From the IMG/VR virus record IMGVR_UViG_3300017971_000409, positions 1 to 44,763 of that record: a stretch of DNA of 44,763 bases; one strand, given 5' to 3'. Made by a program: the position numbers and the translations under genes. The notes beneath the pieces were generated by a model. It ran no database searches and was not told the origin of the DNA. It saw only the letters and a list, made by a program, of their open reading frames with translations. Positions 37,569 through 44,763 of the stretch are shown in pieces; the first letter of the stretch is position 1; every line of letters starts with the position of its first letter. Source of the DNA: a virus.

Positions 37569-37909
37569 TGGCACTTTATCGCACAACGGACAATTTGAGT
37601 ACCGGACAGCGGCGCGGGCAGGTTTTTCGTGGTGAGGCGCTTAGCGCAAAGGCCCTGCGTATACTAGAGGAAAAGGGCGTGATTTACAAGATCAATACGC
37701 CGCCGCTTAACATCTTGCAGGGCTGGCAAGAACGTGCAACCCTGCTCAAGAAGTACGAGATCGAGACGGTTGGCGACCTGCTGTATGCAGATGCGGCCGA
37801 AATTGATGACGTAGAGGCAGAGGAGCTTAAAGCCTGGCAGGATCAGGCGTTTTCATTTATCACTGCACCCGCGCCGGATGGCGAAGGCTGCAACTGTAAA
37901 CGGAGGTAA
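37568..37909 (+). CDS. Hypothetical tail-region protein with HhH-like helices, 113 aa
   Basis: GWQERATLLKKYEIETVGDLLYADAAEIDDVEAEELKAWQDQA resembles a helix-hairpin-helix pair of the kind used in structural adaptors. The end CNCKRR is basic. TAATG overlap. No family recognised. Confidence 0.6.
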   Translation: MALYRTTDNLSTGQRRGQVFRGEALSAKALRILEEKGVIYKINTPPLNILQGWQERATLLKKYEIETVGDLLYADAAEIDDVEAEELKAWQDQAFSFITAPAPDGEGCNCKRR

Positions 37910-37914
37910 TGACG

Positions 37915-38391
37915 ATGGCTAAAACTGGTTATTCGATTCCGCAGAGTTGTGTAAAATTAGAGATCGCACCATGCGCCGCTGGCGTATGTGGATCATGGAC
38001 GGACATTAGCGGACATTTTATGAGCGTGAGCAATACGACACAAACGCGCATAACTGCTGAGACGCAGGTATTCGGTGACGACACGCCTATCATCAACGGC
38101 GGCAAGCGCACTGCGGTCAATCCGCTATTTGCAGGATTGTATACCGAGCAGCCGACAGATGCGTTTTTGGCGATTGCCGCTAAGTTTGAGGATGAGGATT
38201 GTGATGATGCCCGCTACTGCGCGCGCTGGTCTCCTGCCGGTGGCGCCATTGGCGACAAGCAGTATGAGGTGCGCTGCGGTGTGATCCAGGACTTTGACTA
38301 TCCCGGAGGCGAAGCGTCCGAAGCCTCGCCTATTCCGTTCTCCTTCTCGCTATTCAGCGACAAGATTCACCGCGATACCATTTCGAGTTAG
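37915..38391 (+). CDS. Major tail (tube) protein, 158 aa
   Basis: ATG 37915, eight bases after GGAGG. A strand-rich protein with SWTDISGHFMSVSNTTQTRITAETQVFGDDTPI...NPLFAGLYTEQPTDAF and the segment RWSPAGGAIGDKQYEVRCGVI near the end, typical of phage tail tube folds. Position before the chaperone pair fits. A similar RW.P.GGA.GD segment recurs in the protein at 41477. Confidence 0.7.
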   Translation: MAKTGYSIPQSCVKLEIAPCAAGVCGSWTDISGHFMSVSNTTQTRITAETQVFGDDTPIINGGKRTAVNPLFAGLYTEQPTDAFLAIAAKFEDEDCDDARYCARWSPAGGAIGDKQYEVRCGVIQDFDYPGGEASEASPIPFSFSLFSDKIHRDTISS

Positions 38392-38399
38392 GAGGAACC

Positions 38400-38720
38400 A
38401 TGAAAGCTGAACTTAAAGAGTACAATATTAAAGTCAGCATCCCGGAACCGTTCACGCAGGGCGCGATGGAGTTGTATTTCGGCACGGAGCGAAACGTCAA
38501 GGACGAGTACATCAAGGCGCGTAATAAGCGCACTGGTAAGGATGACCAGGGCATGAGTGGGCCTGAATACAATGGCGTCGTCGCGCGCACCCTGGCCCGG
38601 CTCGGCTGGTGCAGCTACAATGAGAGCGCCGTGCATGAACTTGACCCGCGTGCCGTGACTTGGATTTCCAGCATTGCGCAGCGCGAAATACTGAGCTATG
38701 CACAAATCCCAAAAGCATGA
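38400..38720 (+). CDS. Tail assembly chaperone, upstream frame (gpG-like), 106 aa
   Basis: Between tail tube and tape measure, with a CCCAAAA heptamer (38708-38714) in exactly the right frame just before its TGA. This arrangement is conserved for siphovirus tail chaperones, in which a minority of ribosomes shift -1 to make a longer protein. GGAGGAACC precedes the ATG. Confidence 0.75.
   Translation: MKAELKEYNIKVSIPEPFTQGAMELYFGTERNVKDEYIKARNKRTGKDDQGMSGPEYNGVVARTLARLGWCSYNESAVHELDPRAVTWISSIAQREILSYAQIPKA
38708..38714 (+). promoter_or_regulatory. Programmed -1 ribosomal frameshift site
   Basis: C CCA AAA (X XXY YYZ) in the reading frame ATC-CCA-AAA-GCA-TGA. A shift continues into the frame of 38717-39019, giving a product of about 206 aa. 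Confidence 0.75.
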
Positions 38721-39019
38721 TACTCGCGGCGGTTGCAACGGCTGATGACGCCAGCGCAACGCCGCCGCGAGAGCTAACGCATGCGTTCAGGATGCGCGGT
38801 TGGAATATCAAGCCGTACCCAGGGGCCTTCAATGAATGGCCGGCGGGGGAGCTAAACCGCATCTTGGCATCATGGGCTTACTATGACGCGTGGCGAGCTT
38901 GGACAAATCGGCAGATAGATGGCAAAATCTCGGACTGGTTGGCACAGCACAAAGAGCAATGGCCGCTCATACAGGACATAATCAAATTACGAAGTGAATT
39001 AGAAAACAATGGCGCGTAG
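38717..39019 (+). CDS. Tail assembly chaperone extension (gpT-like), 100 aa as a separate frame
   Basis: In the -1 frame relative to 38400 and overlapping its stop (ATGA). Helical with W-rich ending (WPAGELNRILASWAYYDAWRAW...). Likely made chiefly as the C-terminal part of the frameshifted chaperone, contacting the tape measure. Confidence 0.7.
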   Translation: MILAAVATADDASATPPRELTHAFRMRGWNIKPYPGAFNEWPAGELNRILASWAYYDAWRAWTNRQIDGKISDWLAQHKEQWPLIQDIIKLRSELENNGA

Positions 39020-41477
39020 AAACAGGGTAGAAGTACAGGTCGATACATCATCGGACACTAAAGGCATTAAGAATATTGAAGATGCCTTTGATGCCCTGCG
39101 TAAATCCGCGCCATTCGCAGGGGCCGCCGCAGCAGCCGGGGCTTTAACTGCTACGTTTGAAATGGCGAAGCTCGGCGCTTCCGTGAACACGGTAGCCGAC
39201 CGCTTTACTGCACTTGCCGGTAGTGAGCAAGAGGCTGACAAATTCCTACGCCAGATCCGCCAGGCGACTAACGGCACTATTGACAGCATGACCTCTATGC
39301 AGGCCGTGTCGAAATTCCTGTCAATGGGCCTCGCTGACAATGCTGACCAAGCAGCCAAGCTGACCAGCATGGCCGTGGCATTGGGCGACCAGACCATGAG
39401 CGCGGGCGACCGTATTGGAGACTTTAGCGCGCTCCTGGCAAACCAGTCAATCCCGCGTCTTGACAACTTCGGGATCAGCAGCGCTCAGGTGCGCACGCGT
39501 ATTGAGGAACTGCAAGCCGCCATGCCCGGACTATCCCGCGAGGCAGCCTTTAACAATGCCGTGCTTGAAATCGGGGCGCAGTCTATGGAGCGCCTGGGTG
39601 ATTCCGTGAATAGCCAACAGGCCAGCATTGACCGGCTTACCGCCATTGTCACAGACTCCAAGAACGCCTTTGTCTCTTGGGTGGCTGACGGCATAGTCCC
39701 GGTTCTGAACAGCGCCAGCAAGGTCTTTACCTTCACCCGCGACCTAAGCGACGCACTAGCTGACAACACACAACAGGCCATTGATGCGGGCCGCACATGG
39801 GAAGACTACGCGCGCACTCAGATGGTTGCTATTCAGACCACCGCAGAATTTGACCGGGTTGCCCAAACTGTACGCAAGTCACTATTTGAAGAAGGCATGG
39901 CCGCGCAGGAAGTTGACAAGATTTTTGGCGATAATAACTTGGTCATTGATGAGGCCATTCGCCTGGGCGTGGGTTTTGGCGACACTATGGATCGTGTCAC
40001 CTTTGAGACTACGCAAGCGGCCCGCGCCGGCGAGTATGCCAGCGAGGGCTTTAGTGATATGGGCGTCAGCATGAGAAGCGCATCCCAAGACGCCGAGACA
40101 CTTGAGGGCGCAATTGCCGCGACCAAAGACGCCGTTTCACAATACCACACATTATTGAGCGGGCCAATAAGTCAAGAGGTTGAGAGCTTCACCGAGAAAC
40201 AGCATGAGGCCCGTGTCAAAGTGCGTGAACTCAAAGACCAGATAGCCGAACTTGAAGGTCGGCGGTATCTTACAGATGATCAGAAGGGCCAACTTTCAGA
40301 CCTGCAAGGCAGCCTGCGCGACGCACAGCAAGCCGTTGAGGATAATGCAGCGGCCCATGAAGAAGCGACACGCCGCATACTGCTAGGATTCCTTGAGCAA
40401 CGCCTGGCCCTAGATGGGCTTACACAAGCTGAGCTTATGGGCTTACAGCAGGTTGCCAATGAGTGGGGCCTGCTGGATGACGCAACGCTTGAGGCCATTC
40501 AAGGTATAGATGAAATTGCCTCACAATTTGAGAGCGGCGCAGTTGACGCACAGGGCATGGCGGATGCCGCCGGTAAACTCTCAAGAGAACTGGATGGGAT
40601 CAGTGATGTAGAGATCATTGAGGGCGACCCGATAGAAAAGCGCACCGACAAACTACTTGCTATGGATGGTGCAGTACAAGGGCTTGCGAAAGACACAGAA
40701 GAAATCACTAAAGAAATGACGCAGGTGGGGAAGCGCGGCGGCAAATCAATAGAGGCGATTGATCAGCGCATGGCTAACATGCGCGAAACATTAGGCATGT
40801 CAGTTCGTGAAACGCGCAATTTAACACAGGGACTAGATACCGTTGCAGTAGAAGCGGCGCCACGTATGCAAGCCATAGTCGAATCTATGCAGACAGTGGA
40901 TGAAAGTATAGTCGGCATGAGCCAGAGCACTTCCGAGTTTGTTGGCACACTATCAGAGGCGGGTGAGCGCGGCGCACAAGTTGGTAGTGCAATGGAGGAA
41001 AGGTTCAGCGCGAACCGCAGGGCATTACATGAAAGCTCGAACGCTGCGCGCAATCTTGGCGGGGCTATGGAAAATCTGAGCGGAAGGGCGCGTACCGCAG
41101 CCGGAAACCTTGAAGGCGTATCCAGTGCTGCCGCTGCAATTCCGCGTGACATCAATATCAACGTCAATGTCACCGGCGACAAGCTACCCGGTGAAGGCGG
41201 TGCCGCCGGTGGATTCACGGGACGCACCGAGCAAGAGTTCTTCCAAGCAGGCATGACGCGTTTCGTAAACCGACCCACAGCTTTCAACTTCGTGGCAGGT
41301 GAAGCTGGTGCCGAGCAGGTCACAGTTGCGCCGCTTGAAGGATCACGGGCGCAGGCTACCGGCGGCGGTGACACCTTCATTACTAATGTCTATGATGGCG
41401 GGGCCGCCCGCGTACTTGGCGCAATGATTCAAGACCGGCGCTCCCGACGCCTTAACTCATTCATGGGGGTAGGGTAA
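39009..41477 (+). CDS. Tape measure protein, 822 aa
   Basis: Long, Ala/Gln-rich helical protein. An N-terminal module (VEVQVDTSSDTKGIKNIEDAFDAL; SVNTVADRFTALAGSEQEADKFLRQIRQATNG; LSREAAFNNAVLEIGAQSMERLGDSV) matches phage tape measure proteins. Coiled coils occur at about 390-440, and a Gly-rich C-terminus ends in a small beta domain. It sets tail length; 822 residues predicts a tail on the order of 120 nm by the usual rule. Overlaps the chaperone by 11 bases. Confidence 0.85.
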   Translation: MARRNRVEVQVDTSSDTKGIKNIEDAFDALRKSAPFAGAAAAAGALTATFEMAKLGASVNTVADRFTALAGSEQEADKFLRQIRQATNGTIDSMTSMQAVSKFLSMGLADNADQAAKLTSMAVALGDQTMSAGDRIGDFSALLANQSIPRLDNFGISSAQVRTRIEELQAAMPGLSREAAFNNAVLEIGAQSMERLGDSVNSQQASIDRLTAIVTDSKNAFVSWVADGIVPVLNSASKVFTFTRDLSDALADNTQQAIDAGRTWEDYARTQMVAIQTTAEFDRVAQTVRKSLFEEGMAAQEVDKIFGDNNLVIDEAIRLGVGFGDTMDRVTFETTQAARAGEYASEGFSDMGVSMRSASQDAETLEGAIAATKDAVSQYHTLLSGPISQEVESFTEKQHEARVKVRELKDQIAELEGRRYLTDDQKGQLSDLQGSLRDAQQAVEDNAAAHEEATRRILLGFLEQRLALDGLTQAELMGLQQVANEWGLLDDATLEAIQGIDEIASQFESGAVDAQGMADAAGKLSRELDGISDVEIIEGDPIEKRTDKLLAMDGAVQGLAKDTEEITKEMTQVGKRGGKSIEAIDQRMANMRETLGMSVRETRNLTQGLDTVAVEAAPRMQAIVESMQTVDESIVGMSQSTSEFVGTLSEAGERGAQVGSAMEERFSANRRALHESSNAARNLGGAMENLSGRARTAAGNLEGVSSAAAAIPRDININVNVTGDKLPGEGGAAGGFTGRTEQEFFQAGMTRFVNRPTAFNFVAGEAGAEQVTVAPLEGSRAQATGGGDTFITNVYDGGAARVLGAMIQDRRSRRLNSFMGVG

Positions 41478-42394
41478 TGGGAACCTGGTATGATGTGGGC
41501 GGACGTCTTGCTACCTCCAAGCAGGACATCAACCAGACATGGACATTTTTCATGCGCTGCCCGATTCAGCCGCCTATAACTGCATCAATGCTGCGCTTCC
41601 GTGTTGTAACTGCACCCGCCGGAGCGCGCTACAGATTAGGGATTTACAGCGATGTGGCAAGTCTACCATCGGCCCTGCTTGCTCAGACGGCAGATTTTGC
41701 CGTGGCGGTCGGAGCGGCGCAATATGAAATAGCACTAGCCGGCAGTGTAGTGCTGACGACAGATTACGTGTGGATCGCACGCCAGGTCAATAACAACACA
41801 TCATTTATTAATGAGACCGGCAGCGATGACCCATCCGTAATTCGCACCGACCGTCTTACCGGCGGCTATGCGGCAGGCTTCCCGGCTGTGGTCGGGGCGC
41901 TTAATAGTGATGCCGAGGCAGCATGGTGTGGACTATTTACTGAGGCGCATGTAACCGCCAATCCACAGGGCTGCTATTTCATAGAATACTCGACCGATAA
42001 CATTAACTGGGTGGATGTCAGCGGCTTTGCCAATTCAATCCGCACCCCGCGCCGCTCCCGGCGTTTTTCTGAGACGCAGCCGCAGGCAACGGACACGCCC
42101 ATCGTGTCAATGGGAAAGCGTATTGCCGAACGCGTGACTATTGAGGTACTTTACACGGAAGCCGACGGGATGGTATTCAATGCGTTGCGGCAGCGTTTTG
42201 AAAACAATGAGCTCCTAATGCTGCGTTGGGCGCCGACCGGCGGCGCTGTTGGCGACTACAATTTCACTACAGATGCAACATATAGCTACATCGTGGATAT
42301 GGAAGTACCGGGGGCCAATGCGCGTAATAGTGCAGAGCCGCTTATTGCTACATTTACAGTGATTACGCAGGACGTAACGCAGGGGGTAGTATAA
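41477..42394 (+). CDS. Distal tail protein with tube-like C-terminal domain, 305 aa
   Basis: The N-terminal ~165 residues are a strand-rich jelly-roll-like domain (MLRFRVVTAPAGARYRLGIYSD; DYVWIARQVNNNT). The C-terminal part (about 170-305) has YSTDNINWVDVSGFANSIRTPRRSR and RWAPTGGAVGDYNF, parallel to segments in the tail tube protein. It would follow the tube at the tip; the N-terminal domain could bind carbohydrate. Directly after the tape measure, as expected. Confidence 0.65.
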   Translation: MGTWYDVGGRLATSKQDINQTWTFFMRCPIQPPITASMLRFRVVTAPAGARYRLGIYSDVASLPSALLAQTADFAVAVGAAQYEIALAGSVVLTTDYVWIARQVNNNTSFINETGSDDPSVIRTDRLTGGYAAGFPAVVGALNSDAEAAWCGLFTEAHVTANPQGCYFIEYSTDNINWVDVSGFANSIRTPRRSRRFSETQPQATDTPIVSMGKRIAERVTIEVLYTEADGMVFNALRQRFENNELLMLRWAPTGGAVGDYNFTTDATYSYIVDMEVPGANARNSAEPLIATFTVITQDVTQGVV

Positions 42395-42588
42395 TGCAGG
42401 ATTACACATACCAAAAAGTGGCAGTGGTACACTGCCCGGAATGTCAGGCGCGCATTTTTATCCAGCGCCCTATTGCGCCGGGACAGCAGATAGTCAAGAC
42501 ATGCCCAGGGTGTGGCTTGCGCGTGATCTTTGAGCGCAAAACCGAAACAGACACGGCGCGCCGACCTGGACCGAGTGAGGTAAAATGA
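42394..42588 (+). CDS. Zinc-ribbon protein, 64 aa
   Basis: CPECQARI and CPGCGLRV (about 14-40) form a two-knuckle zinc ribbon; a basic tail follows. TAATG overlap with the previous gene. Unusual within a tail module; role unknown. Confidence 0.65.
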   Translation: MQDYTYQKVAVVHCPECQARIFIQRPIAPGQQIVKTCPGCGLRVIFERKTETDTARRPGPSEVK

Positions 42589-42896
42589 ACCACGCAATTA
42601 TTGAGCTTTGTAGAGAGTTGGGCATTGAACCAAACGCCCTGTGTGTATTTTTCGCGCACCTAACGGCACGAACAACATCAGTTAGAGTCGCGGGTATGGC
42701 CGCAAATCCAAGCTACACAGTATTAAATTATGGTAATAAGTCAATACCGCCGCACATTTTAGACACCGAGGTCGTGACCATCGAAAAGCTACCCGTCAGT
42801 GGAAAAACTGTGCGCGGCGGCTACACAGAACGCCTGCATATCCTCGTGATAGATGAGAAGTGGGCGAGGGCACAGGAGAAGCAACATGCCGACTAA
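42585..42896 (+). CDS. Hypothetical protein, 103 aa
   Basis: ATGA overlap. Helical start (IIELCRELGIEPNALCVFFAHL) and strand-rich remainder. No recognised family. Confidence 0.6.
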   Translation: MNHAIIELCRELGIEPNALCVFFAHLTARTTSVRVAGMAANPSYTVLNYGNKSIPPHILDTEVVTIEKLPVSGKTVRGGYTERLHILVIDEKWARAQEKQHAD

Positions 42897-44763
42897 CTTC
42901 CCGCAACAGGGCGATGATCTAAAGGTAAGCCTGCGCAATTCCAATTATCCGCAGTTTGACCGGGCATGGGCTGAGGATTTACGCGACGACTACCCACAGA
43001 TATGGGATGCCGGTGGTAATATTCGCGGTAATGAAGCCTTTACGCTATGGGGGCGTGCGCGTGACGGCAGTGAAGGTGAGGCCGTGCTTGAATGGATCCG
43101 CGAACGTGAAGCATGGGCCGCAAGACATTTTGACAACGGCGACGCTTTTACCGGCAGCAGCCCGGATGAGCCGAACATTTCAAATATCGCCGGAGTCGTG
43201 GCATGGGTGAAGTGGGGCGTCGTTGGGCAGTTGGGCGAAGGTCGTATGAAGGAGGTTCTAAACACTATGAAAAAGAAAATTGATGCGCAGAAGCTACGCA
43301 AGACGGGCGCATACCGCAATCTTCCAGACTATGAAGTCAAGCGGATGCCTACCTTTGTGGTCAAGGCCGATGAGGCCCAGGGCATAGTTGAGCAGGTCGT
43401 GGCCGTCATTGGCAATATTGACGATGGCGGCGACATGATCATGCCGGGAGCCTTCACCAAGAGCATTGACGAAAGTGCCCGCCGGGTGCGTGTCCTTGAT
43501 AATCACCAGGCGCACTCAATTCACAATGTCATCGGTAAGCCGCTATGGATGCGTGAGGTCGGGCAGGATCAATTACCCGTGGAGGTGCTACGTTATGCCC
43601 CCGATGCCACCGGCGGCCTGCTCGTGGCTACACAGTACGCCATGAAGACGGATAACGGGCGCAATGCCTTCAATCTCGTGGCTGGCGGCTTCGTCACGGA
43701 AAGCAGCATCGGCTATGACCCGGTACAGATTGAGTTTGTCGAAGCCAACTGCAACGGTGAGAAATGCAGCGTGCGACAACTAAAGGAAATCAGGCTATGG
43801 GAGTATAGCAACGTGTTGTGGGGCATGAATCCCGCGACCGCCACACTCTCAGCGAAGAAAACGGAGGGCGATATGAAGAAAGATAAAAAGGCCGTGCTGA
43901 CTTATCAGAACTTACCACTTGCATCGCGTGATCGCGCATGGGATTCTACGGAAGCGGAGGGGCGTGTACGTCGTTGGGCAAGTGAAGACGAAAGCGAAGA
44001 CTTGGATACGATAGACTGGAAGCGATATGCGAATGCCTTCTTTTACCGTGATCCAGAAGCCGACGAGCAGGTTGGTGGATACAAGCTCGGCTATGCTGAT
44101 GTGATCAACGGCGAACTCACTGCAATTCCTAGCGCAATTTTTGCCGTTGCCGGAGTGCTACAGGGAGCACGTGGCGGTGTGGGTATTCCAGAAGCAGAGC
44201 AAGAGCGCGTCAAGACGCAAGTTGCGCGCTACTATGCCAAGATGCGCGAGGAGTTTGACGACGACGGGCTTGTACCTCCGTGGGATCAAGAGGAAATGGG
44301 CGCGAACAAAGGCAATGAATCAAAAATGCAAGGTATGCCCATGTTCGGTGACTATTTACAGGGCTGTATTCATAAGATGTACACCATGATTTGTGACGAC
44401 TCGTACATGTACGGAAACATAGGCCGCGAACAGCGCAAGCTAATGAGCAGTATACTTGGTGATATGCTTGACTTATTCTCTGATAGGTGCCCGCAAGAGA
44501 TTTACGAAATGCCGTCGCACACTACCTACTCTTATATGATGGCGCTTGAGGATGCTGTCAGCGAGGTAAAGGCCAGGCGCGCCATTAGCAAGGCCAACGC
44601 ACAACGCATACGCGCAACCATTGACCAGATCCATGCCGCAGCCACCGCGCTTGAGGAGATGCTGGATACCGCCATGCCTTCTGAGGAAGAGCCCGTGGAA
44701 CCGGAAGACGACATGGCAGGTAATGAAGATGAGGAAAATAAGGGCCGCGACACTGAGGCCGGG
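42886..44763 (+). CDS. Prohead protease fused to long scaffold-like regions, 3' end cut by window edge
   Basis: 626 residues are open to the last base. Residues 1-125: a domain with REAWAARHFDN and GVVAWVKWGVVGQLG, often found before phage proteases. Residues about 155-310: HK97-type U35 prohead protease (VVAVIGNIDDGGDMIMPGAFTKSI; VLDNHQ with His207; GGFVTESSIGY with Ser273/274). Residues about 330-470: LPLASRDRAWDSTEAEGRVRRWAS...YKLGYADVINGELTAIPSAI...LQGARGGVGIP, a module common in protease-scaffold polyproteins. A charged helical region with DEEE tail follows, likely scaffold delta domain. ATG 42886 has AGGAG upstream. Confidence 0.8.
   Translation, partial: MPTNFPQQGDDLKVSLRNSNYPQFDRAWAEDLRDDYPQIWDAGGNIRGNEAFTLWGRARDGSEGEAVLEWIREREAWAARHFDNGDAFTGSSPDEPNISNIAGVVAWVKWGVVGQLGEGRMKEVLNTMKKKIDAQKLRKTGAYRNLPDYEVKRMPTFVVKADEAQGIVEQVVAVIGNIDDGGDMIMPGAFTKSIDESARRVRVLDNHQAHSIHNVIGKPLWMREVGQDQLPVEVLRYAPDATGGLLVATQYAMKTDNGRNAFNLVAGGFVTESSIGYDPVQIEFVEANCNGEKCSVRQLKEIRLWEYSNVLWGMNPATATLSAKKTEGDMKKDKKAVLTYQNLPLASRDRAWDSTEAEGRVRRWASEDESEDLDTIDWKRYANAFFYRDPEADEQVGGYKLGYADVINGELTAIPSAIFAVAGVLQGARGGVGIPEAEQERVKTQVARYYAKMREEFDDDGLVPPWDQEEMGANKGNESKMQGMPMFGDYLQGCIHKMYTMICDDSYMYGNIGREQRKLMSSILGDMLDLFSDRCPQEIYEMPSHTTYSYMMALEDAVSEVKARRAISKANAQRIRATIDQIHAAATALEEMLDTAMPSEEEPVEPEDDMAGNEDEENKGRDTEAG

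Noticed and set aside
40763-41380. A 205-codon open frame antisense to the tape measure gene
   Set aside because: No ribosome site, composition dictated by the sense gene, and no recognisable protein. Other long antisense frames (23142-23735, 33517-34005, 19073-19525, 5548-5988) were dropped for the same reason.
42390-42395. TATAAT just before the gene at 42394
   Set aside because: No matching -35 at 16-18 bases; the sequence is the normal junction GTATAATG with a TAATG overlap.

Overview
This window is a segment of the genome of a long-tailed, probably siphovirus-like bacteriophage (or a prophage or phage-plasmid form of one). Evidence is a near-complete morphogenesis cassette: terminase, portal-MuF fusion, neck, tail tube, tail chaperones, tape measure and prohead protease. 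It also carries a lysis cassette, orphan DNA methyltransferases and many very small overlapping genes. The sequence is roughly balanced in GC. Most genes have strong AGGAG-type ribosome sites. Both ends cut through genes: a pentapeptide-repeat gene at base 1 and the prohead protease gene at base 44763. The host cannot be named. Promoters are of sigma70 type (-35/-10 with 17-bp spacers), so the host is an ordinary bacterium. No integrase, DNA polymerase, primase or helicase is visible.

Layout. (1) Bases 1-14289 lie entirely on the minus strand. This early or accessory arm holds a winged-helix replication-initiator-like protein, about ten tiny Cys-rich zinc-binding proteins, a Lar-like anti-restriction protein, an MT-A70 adenine methyltransferase, an XRE regulator, small membrane proteins, an ASCH protein and an FtsK/HerA-like ATPase. 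It also carries a candidate small RNA gene at 2284-2467 with its own promoter and terminator. (2) Bases 14290-14420 are a symmetric divergent promoter region. (3) Bases 14421-27052 run on the plus strand. They contain three beta-class DNA methyltransferases, a ribbon-helix-helix protein, a second replication-initiator paralogue, a CAU tRNA, a holin-like/amidase lysis group, a stand-alone NrdD-type glycyl-radical peptide, a ThyX-like protein and a metallophosphatase. (4) Bases 27053-27406 are an AT-rich, repeat-dense non-coding region that could be an origin or operator array. (5) Bases 27407-44763 run on the plus strand and hold packaging and virion genes. The exception is one inverted, independently promoted radical-SAM gene (29259-30119), a typical moron.

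The genes appear to work together as follows. Early proteins establish replication (two initiator-like proteins, a possible iteron region, an FtsK-like ATPase and a ParB-domain protein) and evade restriction through methylation and the Lar-like protein. A shared promoter class (TTGC-type -35, 17-bp spacer, TATAAT) appears at about eight places and probably times expression. Packaging and virion genes follow the order terminase, portal-MuF, accessory cassette, neck, tail tube, chaperones (with a canonical CCCAAAA -1 frameshift site), tape measure, distal tail and prohead protease. The protease, and presumably the capsid beyond the right edge, has been displaced from its usual place next to the portal.

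All functions are read from motifs seen by eye. No database search was run.
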